From the NCBI RefSeq assembly GCF_016785085.1, contig NZ_JAENHO010000012.1, forward strand, positions 248,001-312,000: 64,000 nucleotides of DNA, read 5' to 3'. Both the position numbers and the translations under genes were made by a program. Of this stretch, positions 56,102 to 64,000 are shown piece by piece (the first letter of the stretch is position 1; each line of letters starts with the position of its first letter). Below the pieces are notes generated by a model. That model saw only the letters and a list, made by a program, of their open reading frames with translations, ran no database searches and was not told the DNA's origin. The stretch is from Paractinoplanes lichenicola. Its GTDB lineage: Bacteria; Actinomycetota; Actinomycetes; Mycobacteriales; Micromonosporaceae.

Positions 56102-57702
56102 TTGCTCAGCCAGAGGTTGTAGGCGCTGGCCGGCACGCCCGCGGTCGGCTCGAACGCCAGCCCGCCGACCTTCTTGGAGGCAGCGATCTGGTCGGCCGGC
56201 GCGTACAGCGGCTGGATCAGCGAGTCCTCAGCGACGACCTTCTGCTGCAGCGATCGATAGATCTCAGCACGAGCAGCAGGGTCACCAGAGGCTTGTCCGT
56301 TGGCAAGCAGTTTGTCCACGCCGACGTCCGAGATGCCAAGCCGGTTGATCGCACCGGACGACGAGAGCAGCAGGTTCAGAGCAGCCCCGGCGTCGGTGTC
56401 GGCCCGGGAGTTGTCGAAGACCTCGTACTCCCCCTGCTCCAGCGCCGCCGTCGCGGTCCCCTGATCGACGACGGACACGTGCAGGTCGATCCCCGCGCTC
56501 TGCTTGACCGCGGCCTGCACGGCCTGGGCCAGGATGTCGCGGCGGTCGCGGACGAACGGCGCCGACTGCACAAGCCGTACGGTCAACCGCTTGCCGTTCT
56601 TGACCCGGAAGCCGTCGGCGTCACGCTGCGTCCAGCCCGCCGCGTCCAGGGTCGCGTTGGCCCGGGCGGGATTGTTGCCGTACGTGCCCTCGAGCGTCTT
56701 GTCGTAGAGCGGGCTGGTCGGCCCGATCACGCTCCAGGCCCGGGTCGCGGTGCCGCGGTAGACCCCGTTGAGCACCGTGTCCACGTCGAGCGCGTCGCGG
56801 AACGCCTGCCGCACGCGGATGTCGTCGAACGGCGCGTGCGTGACGTTGAAGTAGTACGAGTACGCCGAGCCCGAGTTGAGCCCCTTGCTCAGCGTGAGCG
56901 CCGAGTTCCCGGTGATCTGCGCCTGGTCGGTGGCCGGCACCCCCTCGATCACCTGCACCTGGCCCGAGGTCAGCGCCCCCACCCGTACGGAGGACTCCTT
57001 GAGGAACCGGTAGGTGACCTCGTCGAGGTAGGCCGCGCGGTCCCGGTACGACGGGTTGCGCTTGTAGTGCAGCTCCTGGCCGGGCGTGTACCGGTCGAGG
57101 ATGAACGGCCCGGTTCCCGCCAGATCCGGGCCGCCCGCCTTGAGGTTGGCCGCCTCCTTGAGCGACTTCGGCGACACGACCGCACCCTGGGGTGACGACA
57201 GGAAGTCCAGGATCAGCACGTCGGGGCTGGTCAGCGTGTATTTGACGGTGGCCGGGTCGACCACGTCGACGGATTTCAAGTTCTTCAGCTGTACGGCGGC
57301 CACCTGCGGGGCGTAGCCGTCGGCGCGCAACTGGTCCACGTTGGCCTTCACCGCGGCCGCGTCGAACGGGGTGCCGTCGCTGAAGGTCACCCCCGTACGC
57401 AGTTTGACCGTGTACGTCAGCCCGTCCGGCGACACCTCGTAACCGCTGGCCAGCCAGGGCACGTAGCCGCCCTTGTCGTCGTGGGTGAGCAGCGCCTCGA
57501 AGTTGTTCCAGACCAGCAGGCGGGCCTTGGCCTGGGCGTACTGGTGCGGGTTGAGCGTGATCGGCTCGGTCTCGACGGCCCAGGTCAGGGAGCCGCCGGA
57601 GACCGGTTCGCCGGCGGCGGCGGAGTCGGTGCCACCGCCGCCGGAGCAGCCCGCGACCAGCACGGTTGCCACGGCAGCGATCAGCAGGGAACGGCGACGC
57701 AT
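56098..57702 (-). CDS. peptide-type ABC transporter substrate-binding lipoprotein (SBP_bac_5)
   Basis: 534 residues. Lipobox VAGC with Cys19 after a short signal helix. Family 5 solute-binding fold: GGSLTWAVETEPITLNPHQY, ASGYEVSPDGLTYTVKLRTG, VTFSDGTPFDAAAVKANVDQ, TGPFILDRYTPGQELHYKRN, FNVTHAPFDDIRVRQAFRDA. These proteins bind peptides, opines, nickel or sulfur-containing metabolites; the pocket cannot be deduced. ATG 57702 is preferred because GGAGG ends 5 bases before it; GTG 57708 overlaps that site. First gene of a six-gene operon reaching 50097. Confidence 0.93.
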   Translation of the reverse strand: MRRRSLLIAAVATVLVAGCSGGGGTDSAAAGEPVSGGSLTWAVETEPITLNPHQYAQAKARLLVWNNFEALLTHDDKGGYVPWLASGYEVSPDGLTYTVKLRTGVTFSDGTPFDAAAVKANVDQLRADGYAPQVAAVQLKNLKSVDVVDPATVKYTLTSPDVLILDFLSSPQGAVVSPKSLKEAANLKAGGPDLAGTGPFILDRYTPGQELHYKRNPSYRDRAAYLDEVTYRFLKESSVRVGALTSGQVQVIEGVPATDQAQITGNSALTLSKGLNSGSAYSYYFNVTHAPFDDIRVRQAFRDALDVDTVLNGVYRGTATRAWSVIGPTSPLYDKTLEGTYGNNPARANATLDAAGWTQRDADGFRVKNGKRLTVRLVQSAPFVRDRRDILAQAVQAAVKQSAGIDLHVSVVDQGTATAALEQGEYEVFDNSRADTDAGAALNLLLSSSGAINRLGISDVGVDKLLANGQASGDPAARAEIYRSLQQKVVAEDSLIQPLYAPADQIAASKKVGGLAFEPTAGVPASAYNLWLSK

Positions 57703-57735
57703 CTCCACCTCCAGATGTTTCGGACTCCCTTTTTC

Positions 57736-57757
57736 CTATAGCCGAACTAGGATATAA
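57736..57757. promoter_or_regulatory. candidate control region between the SBP and MFS genes
   Basis: TCCTA and TAGGA inverted around nine bases in TCCTATAGCCGAACTAGGA, the most A/T-rich spot nearby, midway between two divergent starts (57702 and 57769). It may hold back-to-back promoters. CCGA followed by TAGG also occurs before the other LLM operon (59181-59190). Confidence 0.35.
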
Positions 57758-57768
57758 GCAAGAGGTCA

Positions 57769-59187
57769 ATGACTTTCGTCCCAGATAGCGGGGAAGACCC
57801 GGAGAAGCGGGGAAGCATGCATCGTCGGGCGATCACCCTTGCCCTCTGCCTGGCCGCCGCGTTCACCACGCTGCTCGATCAGTCCAGCCTCAACACCGCG
57901 GTCCCCGCTCTGCGCGCCTCACTGGGCGCGGGCGAGAGCGAGGTTCAGTGGATCATCGCGGGCTATTCGCTGACGTTCGGCCTGGCCCTGGTGCCCAGCG
58001 GGCGCCTCGGTGACGCGTACGGTCGCAAGTGGCTCTTCGTGCTGGGAATCGCCCTGTTCAGCACGGCCGCGATCGTCGCCGGCACCGCGCAGGAGGCGTG
58101 GGTCGTGGCGGTCGCCCGGCTGGTGCAGGGCGTCGGCGCGGGCACGGTCAACCCGCAGGTGCTCGGCATCATCCAGGAGCTGTTCGACGGCCCCGGCCGG
58201 ACCAAAGCGCTGGGCGCCTACGCCATCGTGGGCGGGGTGGCCGGGGTGATCGGACCGCTCGTCGGCGGCCTCTTGATCGACACGTACGGGTGGCGCAGTG
58301 TGCTGTTGCTCAACGTGCCCTTCGGGCTGGTCACCGTGCCCCTGGCGATCAAATGGTTCCCCCGTCGAAAGCCGCGCGAGCACCGGCATGCCAGTCTCGA
58401 TCTGCCCGGGTTGGCGCTGCTGGGCGGGGCCACGCTGTGCCTGCTGCTGCCGTTCACCGGTGCCGACCAGCGGGCCTGGATCGCCGGAGTCCCTCTGCTG
58501 GTCGCCGCGCTGATCGCCTGGGAGCGCCGGTACGCCCGCCGCGGCGGCACCCCGATCCTGCTGCCGGCCCTGCTGCGCGAGCGGGGCTATCGGACGGGCA
58601 CCCTGATCGCGACGTTCCAGTTCGGCGCCTCGCTGTCGGTGTCGCTGGCCATCACGCTCTACCTGCAGGAGAAGCTCGGCTGGCCGGCCCTGCACGCGGG
58701 CCTGACCGTGCTGCCCGGGGCGCTCGGGTTCGCCCTGCTCTCGGCCATCGGCTGGCGGGTGGTGGGCCGCCACGGCCGGCGCGGCATCTTGTGGGCGCTG
58801 GTCGGCTCGCTGGGCGCGGTCACCTCGACGATCGGGGTGCTGCACTGGGTTCCGGGGCGCTGGCTGGGCCTCGGGCTCGGGCTGACCCAGCTCGCGAGCG
58901 GGGCCGCGTCGGGGCTGATCATCTCGCCCAACCAGGCTCTCACGCTGCTGCACGCGCCGCCGGGGGCGGCCGGGCTGGCCGCCGCGTTTCTGCAGCTCGC
59001 GCAGCGGATCTCAGCCACCGTGGGCACGGCCGCGGTGGCCGGCGTGGTGCTCGGCGGGTCCGGGCCGGGACCGATCACCGGCGGGTTGGCGATCTGCGCG
59101 GGCATGCTCGCGGCGGCCGTCGCGGTGGCCTGGCGTGACCTCGCCCGGGAGTCGTTGACAGGTTCGTTAAACATATACACCCGATAG
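57769..59187 (+). CDS. MFS transporter (DHA2 / 14-helix drug exporter type)
   Basis: 472 residues. TM1 motif FTTLLDQSSLNTAVPALRAS, motif A GRLGDAYGRKWLFVLG, motif B ARLVQGVGAGTVNPQVLG, motif C GVIGPLVGGLLIDTYGWRSV: a complete EmrB/QacA-type exporter. ATG 57769 has AGAGG upstream; ATG 57817 starts directly before TM1 and is an alternative. It lies between two uptake operons and may export reaction products or act as a resistance pump. Confidence 0.9.
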   Translation: MTFVPDSGEDPEKRGSMHRRAITLALCLAAAFTTLLDQSSLNTAVPALRASLGAGESEVQWIIAGYSLTFGLALVPSGRLGDAYGRKWLFVLGIALFSTAAIVAGTAQEAWVVAVARLVQGVGAGTVNPQVLGIIQELFDGPGRTKALGAYAIVGGVAGVIGPLVGGLLIDTYGWRSVLLLNVPFGLVTVPLAIKWFPRRKPREHRHASLDLPGLALLGGATLCLLLPFTGADQRAWIAGVPLLVAALIAWERRYARRGGTPILLPALLRERGYRTGTLIATFQFGASLSVSLAITLYLQEKLGWPALHAGLTVLPGALGFALLSAIGWRVVGRHGRRGILWALVGSLGAVTSTIGVLHWVPGRWLGLGLGLTQLASGAASGLIISPNQALTLLHAPPGAAGLAAAFLQLAQRISATVGTAAVAGVVLGGSGPGPITGGLAICAGMLAAAVAVAWRDLARESLTGSLNIYTR

Positions 59188-59200
59188 GTATTGAGGGTTT

Positions 59201-59216
59201 TAGGGTCGCGACCCTA
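59201..59216. promoter_or_regulatory. 16-base palindromic operator overlapping the promoter of the amino-acid ABC operon
   Basis: TAGGGTCGCGACCCTA, perfect, ending 11 bases before GTG 59228. It overlaps the first two bases of the probable -10 box at 59215-59220, so a bound protein would block RNA polymerase. Confidence 0.65.
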
Positions 59217-59220
59217 GCGT
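59215..59220 (+). promoter_or_regulatory. probable -10 box (TAGCGT) of the amino-acid ABC operon
   Basis: TAGCGT is 7 bases before GTG 59228, no ribosome site between; leaderless start. Confidence 0.45.
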
Positions 59221-59227
59221 CATCGGC

Positions 59228-60109
59228 GTGAGCCTTCTGTCGCGTACCACCGCCTCGCCGCCCGGCGTGACCGAGCCGCCGAGCGACAACCTGGTCGTCG
59301 TGCCGGCCCGGCACCCGTGGCGCTGGATCGCGGCCGCCGCCGTCCTGATCGTCGTGGCCCAGTTCCTGCACGGCCTGATCACCAACCCGGGCTGGGACTG
59401 GGCCACCTTCTTCGGCTACTTCTTCGAGAAGTCCGTGATGGATGCCCTGCTCATCACGCTGGAGCTGACGTTCGCGGGCGCCGTGCTCGGCTTCGCGGGC
59501 GGCATCGTGCTGGCCCCGATGCGCATGTCCAAGAATCCGGTGCTGGCCTGGGTCAGCTGGACGTTCATCTGGGTCTTCCGGTCGGTGCCGCTGATCGTCC
59601 AGCTGCTTTTCTGGGCCAACCTCGGCTACCTGTACGACCGGCTGCAGATCGGCGTCCCGTTCGGCCCCGGCTTCCTCCACTTCGAGACGTCCACGCTGGT
59701 CAGCGCCTTCGGGGCGGCGTTGCTGGGCCTGGCGTTGCACGAGGCCGCGTACGCCGCCGAGATCGTCCGCGCCGGCATCCTCTCGGTCGACTCCCGGCAG
59801 CTGGAGGCCGCGGCCGCCCTGGGCATCCCGCGGCTGCGCCAGTTCCGCCGCATCCTGCTCCCCCAGGCCATGCGCGCGATCCTGCCCAACGCGGCCAACG
59901 AGCTGGTCAACCTGCTCAAGAGCACGTCGGTCGTCTACGTGCTGGCCATCGGCGAGCTGTTCTACCAGGTGCAGGTCATCTACGGCCGCAACGGACGGGT
60001 CGTGCCGCTGCTGCTCGTGGCCACGGTCTGGTACGTGATCCTGACCGCCGCCCTCTCGGTTCTGCAGCACTACGTCGAGCGTCGTTATTCGAGGGGGTAC
60101 GTCCGATGA
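59228..60109 (+). CDS. polar amino acid ABC transporter permease
   Basis: 293 residues, GTG start. After a 35-residue cytoplasmic N-terminus and a first helix (WIAAAAVLIVVAQFLHGLI) comes the HisM/GlnP-type permease: ALLITLELTFAGAVLGFAGG, FIWVFRSVPLIVQLLFW, LGLALHEAAYAAEIVRAGIL, and the EAA loop AAAALGIPRLRQFRRILLPQ. It pairs as a homodimer with the ATPase that overlaps its stop by 4 bases. Similar permeases serve the YxeN-like importers of S-modified cysteine derivatives. Confidence 0.92.
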   Translation: MSLLSRTTASPPGVTEPPSDNLVVVPARHPWRWIAAAAVLIVVAQFLHGLITNPGWDWATFFGYFFEKSVMDALLITLELTFAGAVLGFAGGIVLAPMRMSKNPVLAWVSWTFIWVFRSVPLIVQLLFWANLGYLYDRLQIGVPFGPGFLHFETSTLVSAFGAALLGLALHEAAYAAEIVRAGILSVDSRQLEAAAALGIPRLRQFRRILLPQAMRAILPNAANELVNLLKSTSVVYVLAIGELFYQVQVIYGRNGRVVPLLLVATVWYVILTAALSVLQHYVERRYSRGYVR

Positions 60110-60822
60110 TCGAGCTCAGCGGTGTGCACAAGTCGTTCGGCACCCTCGAAGTGCTGCGGGACGTCACCCTGACCGTCCCGGCGGGCAGTGTGACGGTGAT
60201 CCTGGGGCCGTCCGGGTCGGGCAAGTCGACCCTGCTGCGCTGCATCAACCACCTGGAGAAGGTGGACCGCGGGCGGGTCCGGGTCGACGGCGAGCTGATC
60301 GGCTACCGCCGGGCCGGCGACAAGCTGTACGAGCTCAGCGAGCGCCACATCCTCAAGCAGCGCGCCAAGATCGGGTTCGTCTTCCAGACGTTCAACCTCT
60401 TCCCGCACATGACCGCGCTGCAGAACGTGGCGGAGGCCGGCGGCGGCATCGAGCTCCTCGAACGAGTCGGCCTCGCGCACAAAGCTCATTCCTATCCCCG
60501 CCAGCTCTCCGGCGGCCAGCAGCAGCGGGTCGCCATCGCCCGGGCCCTGGGCCGGCAGCCCAAGCTGATCCTGTTCGACGAGCCCACCTCGGCCCTCGAC
60601 CCCGAGCTGGTCGGCGAGGTGCTCGACGTCATGCGCGACCTGGCCCGCGCGGGCACCACGATGATCGTCGTCACCCACGAGATCGGCTTCGCCCGCGAGG
60701 TGGCCGACACCATCGTCTTCCTCGACGAGGGCCGCCTGCTCGAACAGGGCCCGCCCACCGAGGTCCTCGACAACCCCCAGCACGAGCGCACCCGCGCGTT
60801 CCTGTCAAAAGTTCTCGTCTGA
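60106..60822 (+). CDS. polar amino acid ABC transporter ATP-binding protein
   Basis: 238 residues, ATG overlapping the permease stop. Walker A LGPSGSGKSTLLRCIN, Q loop VFQTFNLFPHMTAL, signature LSGGQQQRVAIARAL, Walker B PKLILFDEPTSALDP, switch His in VVTHEIGFA: all complete. Relatives have about 250 residues; the difference is in the helical domain, where NVAEA is followed directly by GGGIELLERVGL, about 15 residues shorter than usual. The deletion does not touch catalytic motifs. Confidence 0.92.
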   Translation: MIELSGVHKSFGTLEVLRDVTLTVPAGSVTVILGPSGSGKSTLLRCINHLEKVDRGRVRVDGELIGYRRAGDKLYELSERHILKQRAKIGFVFQTFNLFPHMTALQNVAEAGGGIELLERVGLAHKAHSYPRQLSGGQQQRVAIARALGRQPKLILFDEPTSALDPELVGEVLDVMRDLARAGTTMIVVTHEIGFAREVADTIVFLDEGRLLEQGPPTEVLDNPQHERTRAFLSKVLV

Positions 60823-60838
60823 AGGAGCAAACCTCTCC

Positions 60839-61810
60839 ATGCGTACGAAATCCGCTCTGCTCTTGGTGGCCGCGCTGGCGGGACTCGCCGCCTGCGCCGC
60901 GCCCGACGAGAAGCCCGCCGCCGGCGCCGACGTGCAGCAGGCCGCCGCGGTCACCATCAACGACGGCCCCGACCAGCAGCGCATCATCCCGGCCAAGGTC
61001 GACGCCGCCGCGGCCCTGCTGCCCGAGGCGATCAGGCAGAAGGGCACGCTCACGATCGGCGTGGGTGCGGCCGGCGCCGGGTTCGCCCCGCTCGCCTTCA
61101 CCGCCACCGACAACAAGACGCTGATCGGCAGCGAGCCCGACATCGCGGTCGCCGTGGCCGGCATCCTCGGCCTCAAGCCCGACCTGCAGAACACCAGCTG
61201 GGAGAACCTGTTCATCGGCCTCGACAGCGGCAAGTACGACGTCGGCGCCTCGAACATCACGGTCACCGAGGAGCGCAAGCAGAAGTACGACTTCGCCACC
61301 TATCGCAAGGACGAGCTGGCGTTCGAGGCCAAGAAGGGCAGCGGCCTCAAGGTGACCGGGCCCAAGGACGTGGCCGGCAAGAAGGTCGCGGTCGGCTCGG
61401 GCACCAACCAGGAGAAGATCCTCGTCGAGTGGAGCGAGGAGGCCGTCAAGCAGGGCCTGCCCAAGGTCGACATCAAGTACTACCAGACCAACCAGGCCAC
61501 CTATCTGGCCCTGGGCTCGGGGGCCATCGAGCTCTACCTCGGGCCCAACCCGACCTCGGCCTATCACGTGGCCAAGGCGGGCGAGACCGAGATCGTCGGT
61601 ACGTACTCCGGCGCCGGCTCCACGCTGCAGGGCAAGATCGCGCTGACCACGAAGAAGGGCAGCGGCCTGGTCGAGGCCTACAAGGCGGCCCTGGACGAGC
61701 TGGTCAAGTCGGGCGACTACCAGAAGATCCTGGACCGCTGGAACCTGGCCAACGAGACAGTCGACGCGCCCGAGATCAACCCGCCGGGCCTGCCGATCGA
61801 GGGGAAGTGA
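60839..61810 (+). CDS. amino-acid-type ABC transporter substrate-binding lipoprotein
   Basis: 323 residues, ribosome site GAAGGAG. Lipobox LAAC with Cys19. Family 3 fold: KGTLTIGVGAAGAGFAPLAF, GSEPDIAVAVAGILGLKPDL, LFIGLDSGKYDVGASNITVT, EERKQKYDFATYRKDELAFE, and C-terminal YQKILDRWNLANETVDAPEI. The Asp in SEPDI and the Arg in EERKQK are the usual alpha-amino-acid contacts, though Arg lies earlier than in HisJ. Likely a modified amino acid, given the LLM genes that follow. Confidence 0.92.
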   Translation: MRTKSALLLVAALAGLAACAAPDEKPAAGADVQQAAAVTINDGPDQQRIIPAKVDAAAALLPEAIRQKGTLTIGVGAAGAGFAPLAFTATDNKTLIGSEPDIAVAVAGILGLKPDLQNTSWENLFIGLDSGKYDVGASNITVTEERKQKYDFATYRKDELAFEAKKGSGLKVTGPKDVAGKKVAVGSGTNQEKILVEWSEEAVKQGLPKVDIKYYQTNQATYLALGSGAIELYLGPNPTSAYHVAKAGETEIVGTYSGAGSTLQGKIALTTKKGSGLVEAYKAALDELVKSGDYQKILDRWNLANETVDAPEINPPGLPIEGK

Positions 61811-61812
61811 CC

Positions 61813-62925
61813 ATGACGAACTTGCATCTGGCGGTGGCCCTGGACGGCGCCGGCTGGGCCCCCAATGCCTGGCGTGAGCCCGACGCGCGGCCCGCGGAGC
61901 TGTTCACCGCCCGCTACTGGATCGACCTGATCGCCGAGGCCGAGGCGGGCAAGCTCGACTTCGTCACCATCGAGGACGGGCTGGGCGTGCAGACCGACGA
62001 CCCGGCCCAGGTGCAGGGGCGGCTCGACGCGGTGCTGATCGCCTCGCGCGTGGCCCCGCTGACCCGGCACATCGGCCTGGTCCCGACGGCCACGGTCACG
62101 CACACCGAGCCGTTCCACATCTCCAAGGCGATCGCGACCCTCGACTACGTGAGCCGGGGCCGCGCGGGCTGGCGGGTTCAGCTCTCGGCCAAGTCGGCGG
62201 AGGCCGCGCACTTCGGGCGGCGCCAGATCCCCGCCATTTCGCCCGACAAGATCAACGACCCTGACGTACGGGCGGTGGTGGCCGATCTGTTCGACGAGGC
62301 GGCCGACTACGTGGAAGTCGTACGGCGGCTCTGGGACAGCTGGGAGGACGACGCCGAGATCCGTGACGCCGCCACCGGCCGGTTCATCGACCGCGACAAG
62401 CTGCACTACATCAACTTCGAGGGCCGCTTCTTCACGGTGAAGGGCCCCTCGATCACGCCCCGGCCGCCGCAGGGCCAGCCCGTCGTGACCGCCCTGGCCC
62501 ACAATGACATCCCGTATCGGTTCGCCGAGAAGTCGGCCGACGTCGTCTATGTCACGCCGAAGGACGCCGCCGACGCGCACCGGATCGTCAACGACGTCAA
62601 GGTGCAGCACGTCTTCGCCGACCTGGTCGTGTTCCTGGAGCCGGTTCAGAACGCCGCGATTCTGAGCGACGCCAGAGTCTTCACCGGCACCCCCGCCCAG
62701 CTGGCCGATCTGTTGCTCGAATGGCAGGAGGCCGGCATCACCGGGTTCCGCCTGCGCCCAGGACGCCTCCCGTCCGACCTCCGCGGCATCACTCGCGGCC
62801 TGGTCCCCGAACTGCAGAGACGAGGCGTTTTCCGTACGGAGTACGAGGCGGACACCCTGCGCGGCCTGCTCGGTCTAGGGAAGCCCGCCAACCGCTACGC
62901 CGCCGAAGGAGTCCGAGTTGCCTAA
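61813..62925 (+). CDS. LLM-class flavin-dependent monooxygenase
   Basis: 370 residues. Luciferase-like barrel: LHLAVALDGAGWAPNAWREP, LIAEAEAGKLDFVTIEDGLG, IGLVPTATVTHTEPFHISKA, LDYVSRGRAGWRVQLSAKSA, WEDDAEIRDAATGRFID, FEGRFFTVKGPSITPRPPQG. These are hallmarks of the NtaA/SnaA/DszA subgroup, which uses FMNH2 from a partner reductase. ATG 61813; GTG 61807, overlapping the previous stop, is an alternative. The following LLM gene overlaps its stop by 8 bases. Confidence 0.92.
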   Translation: MTNLHLAVALDGAGWAPNAWREPDARPAELFTARYWIDLIAEAEAGKLDFVTIEDGLGVQTDDPAQVQGRLDAVLIASRVAPLTRHIGLVPTATVTHTEPFHISKAIATLDYVSRGRAGWRVQLSAKSAEAAHFGRRQIPAISPDKINDPDVRAVVADLFDEAADYVEVVRRLWDSWEDDAEIRDAATGRFIDRDKLHYINFEGRFFTVKGPSITPRPPQGQPVVTALAHNDIPYRFAEKSADVVYVTPKDAADAHRIVNDVKVQHVFADLVVFLEPVQNAAILSDARVFTGTPAQLADLLLEWQEAGITGFRLRPGRLPSDLRGITRGLVPELQRRGVFRTEYEADTLRGLLGLGKPANRYAAEGVRVA

Positions 62926-64000
62926 GCAGATCCACCTCGCCGCGCACTTCCCCGGCGTCAACAACACCACGGTCTGGAGTGACCCCGCCGCCGGCAGCCA
63001 CATCGAGTTCGACTCCTTCGTCAAGCTCGCCCAGACCGCCGAACGCGCCAAGTTCGACTTCTTCTTCCTGGCCGAGGGCCTGCGGCTGCGCGAGCAGGGC
63101 GGCCAGATCTACGACCTCGACGTGGTCGGCCGCCCCGACACCTTCACCGTCCTCGCCGCCCTGGCCGCGGTCACCGAGCACCTCGGCCTGGCCGGCACGA
63201 TCAACTCCACCTTCAACGAGCCGTACGAGGTGGCCCGCCAGTTCGCGTCGCTCGACCACCTCTCCGGCGGCCGGGCCGCGTGGAACGTCGTCACCAGCTG
63301 GGACGCCTTCACAGGGGAGAACTTCCGGCGCGGCGGCTTCCTGGCCGAATCCGACCGCTACAGCCGGGCCACGCAGGCCCTCGAGACGGCCAAGGAGCTG
63401 TACGACTCCTGGCCCGCCGACGCCATCGCGGCCGACAAGGAGAACGGCGTCTTCCTGCGCCACCCGGACGCGGGCACGTTCCAGCACACCGACCAGCACT
63501 TCGACATCTCCGGCCGGTTCAACGTGCCCCGCAGCCCCCAGGGCGGCCCGGTCATCCTGCAGGCGGGCGACTCTGACGCGGGCCGCGAGTTCGCCGCGGC
63601 CACCGCCGACGCCATCTTCAGCCGCCACGGCACCCTGGCGGACGGCCAGAAGTTCTACACCGACGTCAAGGACCGCCTCGCGAAGTACGGCCGCGAGCGC
63701 GACTCGCTCAAGGTGCTCCCGGCGGCGACGTTCGTTCTGGGCGATACGGACAACGACGCGCAAGAACGCGCAAGAGTGGTGCGGCGCCAACAGGTCAGCG
63801 GGGCGACCGCGATCAAGTTCCTCGAGCAGCTGTGGAACCGCGACCTCTCCTCGTACGACCCGGAGGGACCGCTGCCCGAGATCGACCCCGACGTCTCCGA
63901 CGAGCACATCGCGCGCGGCCGGGCCAGCGTTCGGATGCACCGCGACCCGATTGCCGTGGCCAACGAGTGGCGGCAGAAGGCCGAGGCCGAGAAGCTGTCG
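62918..64000 (+). CDS. NtaA/SnaA/DszA-family FMN-dependent monooxygenase, cut by the window end
   Basis: TTG start at 62918 behind GAAGGAG; 361 codons are in the window with no stop yet, family length being about 440. PKQIHLAAHFPGVNNTTVWS, FDFFFLAEGLRLREQGGQIY, VVGRPDTFTVLAALAAVTEH, LAGTINSTFNEPYEVARQFA, SLDHLSGGRAAWNVVTSWDA and GGPVILQAGDSDAGREFAA are textbook for the group that includes YxeK of Bacillus subtilis, which opens S-(2-succino)cysteine derivatives. The order binding protein, permease, ATPase and two oxygenases makes organosulfur use a fair inference. Translation is coupled to the previous gene. Confidence 0.9.
   Translation, partial: MPKQIHLAAHFPGVNNTTVWSDPAAGSHIEFDSFVKLAQTAERAKFDFFFLAEGLRLREQGGQIYDLDVVGRPDTFTVLAALAAVTEHLGLAGTINSTFNEPYEVARQFASLDHLSGGRAAWNVVTSWDAFTGENFRRGGFLAESDRYSRATQALETAKELYDSWPADAIAADKENGVFLRHPDAGTFQHTDQHFDISGRFNVPRSPQGGPVILQAGDSDAGREFAAATADAIFSRHGTLADGQKFYTDVKDRLAKYGRERDSLKVLPAATFVLGDTDNDAQERARVVRRQQVSGATAIKFLEQLWNRDLSSYDPEGPLPEIDPDVSDEHIARGRASVRMHRDPIAVANEWRQKAEAEKLS

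Overview
The window is chromosomal DNA of a high-GC actinomycete, most likely a Micromonosporaceae member of the Actinoplanes type. Reasons: G+C of roughly 72 percent with strong G/C at third codon positions, frequent GTG and TTG starts, many genes with a TANNNT box 6-8 bases before the start codon (leaderless transcripts), and families typical of actinomycetes (ClgR-like regulator, NarL-type two-component pairs, secreted LVIVD and DUF305 proteins, CBM2-linked xylanase). There is no phage, insertion sequence, CRISPR array, rRNA or conventional tRNA. The palindrome CGTACG is several-fold more frequent than composition predicts.

Layout. 0-10.5 kb: VOC fragment, MetE-like protein, membrane-anchored protein, cupin, a QueA-like/SDR pair, a GAF histidine kinase with its LuxR regulator, a second SDR, a frameshifted HTH regulator, a phosphotransferase, two SUKH (SMI1/KNR4) proteins and a TetR remnant. 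10.5-19.5 kb: secreted LVIVD protein divergent from DUF305, nitronate monooxygenase plus thiolase-like protein, MMPL exporter, enolase, molbindin. 19.5-24.6 kb: internally deleted Nudix, DinB-like protein, ECF sigma factor with a small membrane protein, CPCC protein broken at a ten-C tract, a large unrecognised protein, a tRNA-like element and a phosphotransferase. 24.6-33.6 kb: secreted GH3 glycosidase, alcohol-dehydrogenase-like protein behind a 29-codon ORF, potassium channel with a small membrane partner, CheB-like esterase, small secreted peptide, DedA and CPBP membrane proteins. 33.7-44 kb: two more histidine kinase/response regulator pairs, an AlkZ-like glycosylase, a RICIN protein with an in-frame amber codon, EamA exporter with CGNR regulator, ClgR-like regulator and an ABC-2 type exporter. 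44-44.6 kb is a degenerate GC-rich repeat field without a convincing gene. 44.6-50 kb: methyltransferase, hydrolase, WYL regulator, and a GH10 xylanase behind a CebR-type operator. 50-64 kb: two nutrient-uptake operons placed back to back around an MFS transporter. One has a peptide-type ABC importer with two flavin-dependent (LLM) oxidoreductases; the other has an amino-acid-type ABC importer with two more LLM oxidoreductases, the last cut by the window end.

The 50-64 kb block looks like scavenging of organosulfur or other heteroatom compounds: importers bring the substrate in and reduced-flavin monooxygenases open it. The xylanase and the GH3 enzyme serve plant polysaccharide use. Three kinase/regulator pairs, an ECF sigma factor and several one-component regulators show a heavily regulated soil lifestyle.

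Several genes carry small lesions (29-bp tandem duplication, homopolymer shift, amber codon, single-base insertion, internal deletions). These may be real decay or sequence errors; the sequence alone cannot decide. The most unusual object is the tRNA-like element at 23698-23796, which has a canonical T arm, variable region and acceptor, but an extra hairpin in the D loop and a 12-base anticodon loop.
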